Made by a program: the position numbers and the translations under genes. Shown in pieces: positions 54,650 to 64,000 of a stretch of DNA of 64,000 bases (its first letter is position 1; each line of letters opens with the position of its first letter). Source of the DNA: Gonocerus acuteangulatus (taxonomy: Eukaryota > Arthropoda > Insecta > Hemiptera > Coreidae); contig OX328124.1 in NCBI GenBank assembly GCA_946811695.1, forward strand, positions 57,601,459-57,665,458, written 5' to 3'. Below the pieces are notes generated by a model. It saw only the letters and a program-made list of their open reading frames with translations. It was not told the origin of the DNA and did not search any database.

Positions 54650-57600
54650 CCTTTTACCACTCGTCTCGTACATTAAGGCACACACTGTGGTAGGTGAAGT
54701 TTGTTTAATTTGTCTGTGTATAATACGAGAAAATCACATACAACAAAACCATGGAGTTCGTTTTGAGCGAAAGCTGTGCCAACACAACAAAGTCGGCACA
54801 TGCAAAAGGACGGACTCATGCATTTTTCTCTACAAATGAATTTTGAAAATTTGCCCTAGGCCGATAATACCACATATGGTAAAGTAAACTTGAAAGAAAA
54901 TTCAAATAATTAAATTAAAAACATCTAAGTTAAAAAGTTTTGAAAGTATTGTGCTTGAGAAATATTTAGAAATAATTTTGCATAACAAAATAAGTCGAAA
55001 GCGACAATTCAAACATTAATTCAATTTTTAACCAGATAGGCCATAGAGCTCATTTTTGTCTGAAGTTTTTTGTTTTGTTGTTAATAATAATTACTTACTC
55101 CTCCATTAATTAATTAATTTTTTGTTTAGTAATTTATCTAGCTTTAATAACCGACATAAAATTTAAATATCATTAGGTAGGCCGATGTTACGTGATTAAT
55201 CTATGTTGTTCTTGAATAAAAGATCTCTTCCTGTAAAACTTATATTTAAATACCATTTTTTTATGACTAATTGCTCATCATTGTCATTCTAAAATAAACA
55301 TAACACTTTAATTACTTCTAAATAAAAATTGTATAATTAATATTACTAATATAATTATTTATCTTTAGCTATTACTCATGACTTCATAAACTTTGAATTT
55401 CTTTTTGTCTAATTAGTATTTTTCTGCAAAGTCGTTGACAACAAAATTCTATAAAAATATTTAGTTTTCTCATCCTTAGCTAGTTTTTGTGGGACAGATA
55501 CACATGAGAGAAAAAAAAATATGTTTTTTTCTAAATATTATTTTGTTACATTTAATTACACAGCTATCAATAATCAGAATGCAGTAGAATCAATAAAGTT
55601 GGGTTATCTTCTGTTCGAAAAATGTAGCCCAGCCCAAGAAGTTTAGTCTTGGATGTTTTGTTTAGTGATACAAATATTGACTAGGACAAAGTTGAGAGAA
55701 ATAACTCCAAATTGTATGTATTAGTCTTTAATGGGTTTAAGCTGAATGACAATTTTAATACATACTAATAATTAGTATTCTGATTAAGATGAAAGATCTA
55801 TTTGGGCTTAAGTCCAGAACCAGCTGTACAAACAAAAGTATGGCTAATAGGGAAGGCCCTGGTGCTAATGGCCTTGCTTGTCGATGCACCATTAATAAAA
55901 TTTAAAAAAAGTCTCTAAAAACCAATCAATCTATTTTTAAATTATCTGTTTCTTGTACCTGAAAATATAATTAATCTTAAACTGTTTGCAAATGTTTCAT
56001 GTACACTATCACATGCTCTTGTTCTTATTCCTCATTAGTTAGGATAAAATTATTTAAAAAGAAATTATTGACATTCGATAATATTCAACAAATTTATTTT
56101 AGAGTTTCATATGTCTTTGTAATAGAATGAACCCTCCATATTCATGTGATTTTTATGACAGGATTGAACTAGTAACGCTGCTTATACAATTACAGAATTT
56201 TGATTCAGAGGGATAATTGTTATAACCTATTATTGAAGAAAAAAAATAGGTTATGCAACTACCATCTTTTTTCCTCTGTTCAGCCAAACCTTTGCGCTTT
56301 TGTACCCCTTTCTGTTTTCCACTTCCGAGATAATATTTAAAATTTATAGCATTTTATTAATCTTCTGCCACATATCCAAATGGTTGGAATAATTATTGCA
56401 CTAAAATGTCTTAAGAAGGCAAATAAAGAAACAAATTTAAATTCCTAATATTTGCATAAAAGGGACCTTCTCACCCTGAGAAATGATGAACAGCCTACCA
56501 GAATCTAAGCACGTTTTCTATTGCATACCGGGGTGTGGTCTTGGTAGCACAATTCTTCACTCCTTTTTTTACTTTATTTTGATTAGCAATGCTTTCTTGT
56601 GATATTACATTAGCCAAAAAATACTGATTGGGGACCTTTCATTTTCAAATTTTAGATTGGAAAAAAATTGTATTGAACCTAAAAAATCAAGTTTTTTTTT
56701 TCCTGAGTCAGAAAGAAGTAGGTGACAAGATGCATCGCCTCGTTTTTCTGTTTTGCCGTTAATACTCTCACAGTTTCAAATTAAAGTGAATATAGCTTCA
56801 TGAGCTAAAAAAAATGCAATGTCCAATTTTCGTTGAGGAGCAAGGCTGACACTCGAGTCTGAAATCCCTTCCAGTAATTTGTTACCTATAAATCATTTGT
56901 ATATAAAACATTGAATTTAAATTGCATAAATCCGGCTTATGAATCGGCATCCTAAAGAGTAAACATTCGACCTTCCTATCCTGAAGCACTTCTAGAACTT
57001 TTACTTCAATTACACAACATCCGGATTTCTGGATTCGCTCTTTCTCTTCCTGGGTCCTGGTATGTCACAATGGTGTGTAGTAACCATATGGCACATCCTG
57101 AAGAGCATTGACTCAGGGGCTACTAAGTTCAAACAAGACAATGTGAGAGCTGGTGGAGTTGCCATACAAAAAAGGAAATTTTTTTTTGTTACTTTCTACA
57201 CCACTCATTCACATAAAATTCGACAAAAATGCACTATTGTTCGATCGATGTACCATGACTGGTAATATGTGAGGTAATATTTTAACGTCACATAATCAAG
57301 ATAGTGCCTTTTGGCTCTAAATTTAAAAAATAGACTATTTTTATTTTAAAGGAGGAAATGAACACCTTGCCAAAGAGGTCACTTTTACGGCCCATTTAAT
57401 AGCTAGATTTTCAAAGGAAAAATTGAAAAAAGAAATTGTGAATAAAAGGAATAATGATTTCATTGTTTGTAATTAGTTGAGAATTGTAGAAACTCTCTGG
57501 AATTTTCTGTTTATTTTAAAAAATGTTTATACTGCATTTGTAGCTTTCTATATTATTTGTATAAATGTGCATCATCTTGGGGAAAATTTCTCGGCATTAT

Positions 57601-57895
57601 AATTTCATCACAAGTTCCTGTGGATTTGAAAATTGTATATTTGGGAAGGCACTTTAACATCAAGTAATAAACTACAAAAATATGATTACCCTATATAACT
57701 AATCATTATTATATAAATTAAAACTAGTTATTGCAGATAACTTGAACAAAATTCAATCTAAAGTAAAAGGATGTTTGCTATTTTTAATTTTAGAGTTACC
57801 TCAAGTTTATAATAAATGACTTGGAGTAAAATAATTTTTATTCAGTTAGCTGAGCCAAATCCCCCAATCCATTTTATGTCTAATTAATGAAAACT
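54650..57895. other. Long AT-rich stretch, essentially featureless
   Basis: The only assignable piece is a SINE-type tail at 55850-55912 (CTGGTGCTAATGGCCTTGCT then GATGCACCATTAAT). No reading frame shows a domain. A 67-codon frame at 57062-57265 is not convincing. Confidence 0.45.
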
Positions 57896-57898
<3 letters not shown>

Positions 57899-57946
<48 letters not shown>

Positions 57947-57956
57947 GTATATATAT
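57899..57956. repeat. (TG)n/(TA)n microsatellite
   Basis: A compound dinucleotide tract. Confidence 0.9.
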
Positions 57957-58406
57957 GATTTAAGATAGGAGCAGCAGCCAAGGAGGGGGTTAGCAGGAAA
58001 TCACCTAAAACATCTGAATGCAGTAAGGCTTAAAGTGCTTGCTTTCAATAATTAAAAAGGCCCAAAATAAATATAATATTATCATGAGAACTACCTGTAT
58101 GTAAATAATAAAACAAAATTATTATGCTCTGAAAAAATATTGTGTAAAAAATAAAAATGTATAAAAAATAAAACTATCCATCTAATTTAAATAAAATCAC
58201 ATACAGACCAATAAAACAACTCCAACAAGTGGTTGCATTAGTCTAAAAAAAATTAAAGAAATATTTATAAAAATTACCTTTTAAATATATTTGTTTGATA
58301 CACTCACCAGTAGAATAAAACTTTGGAAAATCTGGTTTTAAAAAGAACTTAGTAACTAACTGACTCTTTAGAAAAATGGGAAAAATAACCATAATAAGTA
58401 GTTTTA

Positions 58407-59559
58407 TCTATTATATATTTGTCAAATACCACTCACTCATCTATCAACTCCCAGCCCAAACCGCTCGACAGAAAATTTTGAAATTTTGCATGGACACTCC
58501 CTATATAACGTAGGCACTCGCTAAGAAAGGATTTTTTGATATTAGAATTTTTAAGCATTTTTAGGGGGGGGGGGGTTAAAGTTTGAGTTGGTTAGAGAAG
58601 GCAAGCCTAGGCAGCCTGCGTTGCTAGGACGATAAAGAACAGCTGTTACCTTACATTATCTATCTCATAGTTTTCTTTCTAATTGAGGTTAATTTTAACT
58701 ATGATGGCAGACCTTGAATTACTAGAACTATCCCTCATAGAGTTTTAATTGGGTTTCTTTTCTGCCTGTCCCCGTCAGATAGGCTTGCCATATTTTTGGA
58801 GAGTTAAACCGGGACACATTAATATGGGATGGGCATACCAGGGGGGGGGGGGGGAATAAAAAGAGTACAAATTATAAGCAAAATGGTTGGTGAGTTTTAA
58901 GCCTAGCAACTAACGGGAAGGGGGAATCCTAAACTGTTAGTCTACCCAAACCTTAAAAATAAGAACGGAACTTTTTTTGCTACTTGATTTTCTTAAAACA
59001 ATCTCTCTGCCAAATAGTAGTGTCTGGCAGCTGGCAGCGCTGTGCAGGTAGTTCCAGCGTTTTACAGTTAGATTACTTCTGATTTCTTTGACACTGTGAG
59101 CAGTAGTAAAAATGTTGATTGTAGAAAAGTAACCAATTTAAAAAAGATTCTTATAAACATGTATTCATTACTTTTTACATCTTACAGCCTTTTCCGGGAC
59201 ATTGATAAAATCGGGCGGGACACCAAAACAATTGCAAAATACCGGGACAGTCCCGGTCAAACCGTGATGTATGGCATATCTTTAGGTTTTCCGGGTGAGG
59301 TAATAATATCCGGAACCCTTGCAATGCCTTCTCGCCTATAACCTTGGTAATACTCGTAAATATATTGGGTGTTACCATATGACTTCTTGGAAACATAAAC
59401 TTTTAAATTTTAACGCCCATTGAATAAAATATAGTATGACGGGAACCGTGCTATAATAAACTGGACAGAATTGTATAGTAACGTAATTTTTATGAAACAT
59501 TATTTAACGCATTAAAATAACTACTTATCTGCCGTGACGAAGCACGGGTATTCAGCTAG
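58407..59559 (+). mobile_element. Non-autonomous Helitron with nested hAT-like element
   Basis: The left end is A then TCTATTATATATTTG with the following ACTCACTCATCTATC and GAAATTTTGCATGGAC blocks. The right end has the hairpin CCGTGACGAAGCACGG and, ten bases later, CTAG followed by T (59556-59559). This fits Helitron termini. A second element is nested at about 58782-59280. Non-coding. Confidence 0.65.
58782..59280. mobile_element. hAT-like MITE nested in the Helitron
   Basis: The left end GGCTTGCCATATTTTTGGAG and AAACCGGGAC is mirrored at the right by CCCGGTCAAACCGTGATGTA and TGGCATATC. Short GGGACA/CCGGGAC motifs are repeated inside. Ends of this GCCATA...CCGGGAC kind are common among hAT-derived MITEs, but I could not define the 8-bp duplication. 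Confidence 0.55.
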
Positions 59560-59564
59560 TGCAT

Positions 59565-60600
59565 TATAAAAATCAAAGGCATGTAGTAAATGTAAACCAA
59601 CCTGCAATCAAAAAATATTATTCATTTTACTTAGAAATTCATGCAGAGAGAAGGTTGTGTTATATTATACAATATAACAAAACAAAGTTCAGGATGCATT
59701 TGGGAATAGCAAATTTATCTTTCAACTTGTAGGATTTCAAAATCTAGAATCCAGCGTTTTAAAAATTACTTGTAAAGAATTAATATGAGCCTATCTTTAG
59801 ACCATTTTAATAATTTTATTGGTTTGCCAAGGATGACCTAGAATAAATTGAAAATATTGAAAGTTATTGATGAATATTAATATGAAATATGTTCTACAAA
59901 AATATAGTTAGTATTTTAGATATTTGTATTCTCATGTCATTGCAATCCCCAGTTTAATAAAATGGATATCTGATATATTTAAAAACTCTGCCATCTTCTT
60001 AACTGTAGGAAACGATAGTAGATAATTGAGCTTTCTTGATCATTATAAATATGTTTCTGGTTTAAAAACCCAATATTTATTTGTAATTGCACACAAGTGT
60101 GACGTGGCCTCAAATGAATTTCATAGCGCCTGAAATGTTGTAACTACTTAAGTAAATTGAATTTATTATTTACTACCTGCAGTACTGTGTATAATAAGAC
60201 AAATATCTCTATTATAAAATAAAAACATAATTATCTTTTGAATTCACAAATCAAATGAACATTTCCTGAATTACATTTTCACTTTGCTTTGTGACAAATT
60301 GATAAATTAACAAATAAATTCAATCCATTGGTTTTTTACTTCATAAAGTGTTGTGAAAACTAATGAACGTTTTAAAATATTTTTCAAATTTATTTTAATA
60401 TGTTTTTTTCTAATGCTCTGTGGTTTTAAATCACTTCTAAATAAATTTAACATTATAAACTTCATAAATAGAATGGACTGTGCTTAAATAATTAATACAT
60501 TTCCCTTAGGTATTGAATTATTAAAACTAACCTAATTAAACACAATAAGGATAGTATACATAATTCAAGCATACATTATGTAAGCTTTACATAATTTCCT
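59565..60600. other. AT-rich stretch, no gene recognised
   Basis: No supported feature. Confidence 0.4.
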
Positions 60601-60611
60601 TAATTATTTAA

Positions 60612-60633
60612 ATCTAAATATGTACTTTGTGAG

Positions 60634-60717
<84 letters not shown>

Positions 60718-60737
60718 CCCTCACAAAGTACATATTT

Positions 60738-60741
<4 letters not shown>
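60612..60741. repeat. Palindrome with (CT)n-(TA)n-(AG)n core
   Basis: ATCTAAATATGTACTTTGTG and AGGGTC at 60612-60637 are exactly mirrored at 60716-60741. The core passes from CT repeats through TA repeats into AG repeats, so the whole 130 bp can fold into one hairpin. A longer TA tract follows (60740-60777). Confidence 0.9.
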
Positions 60742-60780
<39 letters not shown>

Positions 60781-60781
60781 C

Positions 60782-61087
60782 TTTTTTATCCTAGGAGGCA
60801 TGGGGTCATTAAAGCAGTCTTCCTTTATTACACCACTTTATTTATTGGGCCCGACATGTTTCGTGCATCTTTTCTTCGCACCTCTTCAGGGGCACTTCTT
60901 GCAAGGAAGTCCCCCAGTATTAAGCCGGACTCCAGAGGGAGTACTTGGTAACGGGAGGACTTCCTTGCAAGAAGTGCCCCTGAAGAGGTGCGAAGAAAAG
61001 ATGCACGAAACATGTCGGGCCCAATAAATAAAGTGGTGTAATAAAGGAAGACTGCTTTAATGACCCCATGCCTCCTAGGATAAAAAA
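60782..61087. mobile_element. 131-bp perfect inverted repeat of Penelope-type terminal sequence
   Basis: The arms 60782-60912 and 60957-61087 appear identical in complement, with a 44-bp loop. The right arm carries CTGAAGAGGTGCGAAG then GATGCACGAAACATGTCGGG, the hammerhead-type core of Penelope-like terminal repeats. The open frames read through both arms are artefacts of the palindrome. TA tracts flank both sides. Confidence 0.7.
60980..61010 (+). ncRNA. Hammerhead-like core (Penelope-derived)
   Basis: CTGAAGA (60980-60986), GTGC (60988-60991) paired with GCAC (61003-61006) and GAAA (61007-61010). As in the 33-kb copy, one extra base sits between the conserved A and stem II. The same core is present on the minus strand of the left arm (60859-60889). 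Confidence 0.5.
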
Positions 61088-61120
61088 GAATTTTGATATT
61101 TTGGGTCATCTATAAGAATA

Positions 61121-61125
<5 letters not shown>

Positions 61126-61172
<47 letters not shown>
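61126..61172. repeat. (TA)n microsatellite
   Basis: Pure TA tract to the right of the palindrome. Confidence 0.95.
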
Positions 61173-61178
<6 letters not shown>

Positions 61179-61653
61179 TACACACTACTGTACTACTATA
61201 AGAGATATGAGTGTAACCTAATGCGGAAAACTTATTGAAAATCTAGGCTCTCTAGATAAATAAAATATCAACTATAATTTTTTACATTTAATTTTGTTTC
61301 TTTAAATTAAAATATTCGCTCCAAAATTTTGTGAATTTTAATTTAAAGTTCCCAGTTATAAAATGGCAAACAATTAGTTTGAAATAATAAAATTGACAAT
61401 AAAATTGAAGCATAATAGTCCAAAAAAAAAAATTTGTGATAGAAATACTATACTTTTCATTAAAAAAGATAATACATTCCTATGCTGTTGTTGCAGTGCC
61501 TTTTGATATTCCATCTTCATACTGTTTTCTGCCATTTTCATTTGAAAGAATAATATGTTTTTACTCTCTATTGTTTGTTTTAAACCACTTTTTTTTATAA
61601 AAAAAAATATTTTGTTTTAAAATAGTTTTTAAAAAATTCCAAATGAGATGATA

Positions 61654-61865
61654 ATCGGTGGCCGTAAGTGTTAAAGCGTGAGCACTTAACACTCCGTGCC
61701 AAAGGTTGTGGGTTTGAACGCCGCTAAGGGGTGGTGGCCTTTCTTTAGAAAAAAGAAAAGGCATCAGCCCTGTCTGGCTAAAAAAGGGTGGTAACCTATA
61801 GGTAACCCCTCTCAAAATTTGTAGTTAATAATATTGTACGTTAAAATTTAAATTTAAATAAATAA
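61654..61865 (+). repeat. tRNA-derived SINE
   Basis: Head TCGGTGGCCGTAAGTGTTAA, B-box-like GGGTTTGAACGCCGC (61711-61725), GAAAAGGCATCAGCCC, GGGTGGTAACCTATAGGTAA and a tail ending in AAATAAATAAA. It is the plus-strand counterpart of 44167-44376. A minus-strand frame over it is not a gene. Confidence 0.85.
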
Positions 61866-62040
61866 ATTCCATATGGTTAGCTCATTTTACACATTATTTC
61901 AAAATACAAATCTTCTATTTGTGCACAAATTACGGGATATAGTGAAAAACTTTAGATACATTTATTTCCTTTAAAATCCAAAATTCATGTTAGGTAGATT
62001 ATACTGGCTATTCTGGGTGAGCATTAATATCCTGAGGGAT

Positions 62041-62235
62041 TTCGCCATGTTCCAATCACAAGCATTTGGGTGACGCTGGCAGGCTCGGGTCTCGCTTGTC
62101 GCAGGTTGAGTTTTCTCTCTGATGGGCTCATTAAAAAGAGTCCCTGCTTCACCATGAGTGTTTATAAAGAACCTGTAGGTTGTACTGCACTAATGGCCTA
62201 GAAGCAGATATGGTATACTATATGGGTTGTTGAAA
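62041..62235 (+). repeat. Degenerate tRNA-type SINE
   Basis: CAGGCTCGGGTCTCGCTTGT, resembling a B box, is followed by GTCCCTGCTTCACCATGAGT, GAACCTGTAGGTTGTACTGC and ACTAATGGCCTAGAAGC, in the order of the SINE at 52690. Confidence 0.6.
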
Positions 62236-62239
62236 AAAC

Positions 62240-64000
62240 GTTTCAATGAAATTCTTAATCTAGTAATATCCATGAATTGGAAAATACATTACCTTTTCAT
62301 TAAACTAATAATTCTCAAATATGGGCATGCTTATTAACAACTGTTCACCTCCTGAAGATAGTTTCAAGAAAGAACTGGGTTGTATTAGAAATATTATGAG
62401 AGCCAAGTGTTTTCAGGAGCTCATGTAGACAAGTTACTGAAAATGCATTAAAAGAAAACAAAAACTCAGAAGAAAATAACTACAAATTCTTCCACTAACA
62501 AGAGAATTAAGTGGAACTCAGACCGAACTAATGACAAAATCGATAAGATTGGAGTGTATGGAATCTTTTACATATCTGGATGAGAACACTTTACAAGGAA
62601 GAGATTACTAAAGCCGCGAAGAGGCTTGTTTTGGAAGTATGTTATCATAAGCCCAGTGAATATTCAGTACTATTGAGGATAGGCAAAACAAAACAAACTA
62701 ATTGCATACGGAGTTGCCCCCACACAATCCAGGATCTACTATGCCAAGTGAATTACAACATAATATGTTATAAAAAATAAACAGATAAAATAATGTACGA
62801 TTTTGTAAAGAGCCTCTCAAAACAGAACACCATAATGTACGAAGAAAAAAAAGGATGCTCTTTACAAAATGTGTTAGGCCATCTAAATAGTTGAATATAA
62901 TTTTATAAATGATATAAAGATAATGTTTGTTTAATAACATTGTCACACAAAATAAAAAACATGATCTGTTCCAAAGACGCCATACATATATTCTTTGGCA
63001 TTTGTAGGTCAAATTTCGAAGGAAATATAGATTCCTTGGTTTTGAGGGTCGCTGAATTCGAATCCAGGGCCTGTCTCACCCCACTGGCGCAAAATCAAGG
63101 TCTTTTCAAGGACAAATATGTGTATTTTGCAAAAATGAATTTTTGACTGCAGATTCACTTCAGAGCCGAGGCTTTTCTCCCGCGGATTTAATTATCTGTC
63201 CACTACAGTGTGATAACAAAAGAGTATTTCTATATGTGAGATACGTCATTCCTGATTTCATGCGAAAAAAACATATTTTTTTGATTTGTCTTTTGGTCAT
63301 TGATTCCTGATTCAAATTCAATTTAATTTCACCTTTAACTTATTCCTTCAATTTTAAAAATGATCATTTAATTTCTGCCGCTCGAATGTATGCACATAAA
63401 TTTTGATAATCCTAAGCTTTAGTACTACATTGAGCGTTCCTTAGAATAAACATTTTGTATGTTCATTGTGTGAATATCGTATATATGTTTCAGGAATAGT
63501 TCGTGAAGACTTGGTAAATTTTTACTGTATTTAAGTTCTGTAAAATATTTATTTTTCTCACATTACACATCTTTTATTATTCGTTTACAGGAAAAAAAAT
63601 CCTAGCTATTTGTGTTATATTCATTCCCCTCACCTTTTAGTAACAAAAGCTGACACGTTTTGCGCAATTCAAATTATTCTTGATTGTTAACTCAATCTTT
63701 CTTGTATGTATGAATATGCCTATGTTGGAATATTATAAAACGTAACCATCTATTATAATTGATACGTATTACAGGCTCAATTAGTATCTAATTATTATTA
63801 GATGATAATTGAACTTGTAATACGACCAAAAATATTACCCAATTTTACAGACTATCATGTCTACAAAAATGTATTCCTTACAAATAATATCCCGACCAAA
63901 CAAAACTTCGAAAATAATTTAAATTCCCAAAAGAGACAAAACTATACGATTTAATATAGGGCTGTGAAATTAGATAAATAATGTTGAAAATTTAAATATT
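62240..64000. other. Unassigned AT-rich sequence to the window end
   Basis: No supported gene. Frames of 66-104 codons at 62580-63146 overlap on both strands without recognisable domains. 63040-63185 is GC-richer and may be an old repeat. Confidence 0.4.

Noticed and set aside
60800..61109. 75- and 93-codon frames on opposite strands
   Set aside because: They arise from the two arms of a perfect palindrome and encode similar sequences on both strands; no domain is present.

Overview
The window reads as intergenic or intronic DNA from an arthropod-like animal genome. It is AT-rich and full of (TA)n and (TG)n microsatellites and homopolymers. Nearly every recognisable piece is a transposable element. 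I found no host protein-coding gene, rRNA gene or free-standing tRNA gene that I can defend. The arthropod assignment is an inference from the element mix: Helitrons, Helentron-like HINE elements, Penelope-like elements, RTE and I/Jockey-type non-LTR elements, mariner, Transib, hAT MITEs, and 5S- and tRNA-derived SINEs. The species cannot be named from this.

Layout. 0-10 kb: microsatellites, a 5S-derived SINE, a short Helitron-like element, a dead mariner transposase, and a 1.73-kb foldback element inserted in a TA tract. 10-20 kb: a 35-bp minisatellite, an internally deleted Helitron on the minus strand, a small foldback family, and a second copy of the 7-kb foldback family split by a 3.17-kb HINE-type element that itself holds a hAT MITE and a mariner helix-turn-helix fragment. 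20-29 kb: an inverted-repeat DNA element, pieces of I/Jockey-type and RTE-type retrotransposons, Penelope terminal fragments and a second hAT MITE. 29-36 kb: a foldback Penelope-like element with a 16-bp flanking repeat and a GIY-YIG endonuclease, one arm split by another HINE; then a HINE interrupted by a SINE that is itself interrupted by a Transib element. 36-49 kb: RTE endonuclease fragment, SINEs, more HINE copies, two copies of a repeat built from 145-bp subunits, and an LTR with primer-binding-like sites. 49-64 kb: a foldback element, a second Helitron with helicase remnant, SINEs, a Helitron with a nested hAT-like element, and two large palindromes, one derived from a Penelope terminus.

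The most informative results come from nesting. The window contains both the filled and the empty version of the same site twice, so HINE ends can be read directly: a 5' end starting near GTCCGACTCGC and a 3' end at a GGAACCGCGCT hairpin, both inserted in A-runs. Four Penelope-derived segments keep a hammerhead-ribozyme-like core with compensatory changes in stem II. The Transib ends look like antigen-receptor recombination signals: heptamer CACAGTG, 23-bp spacer, A-rich nonamer, and a 5-bp GC-rich target duplication.
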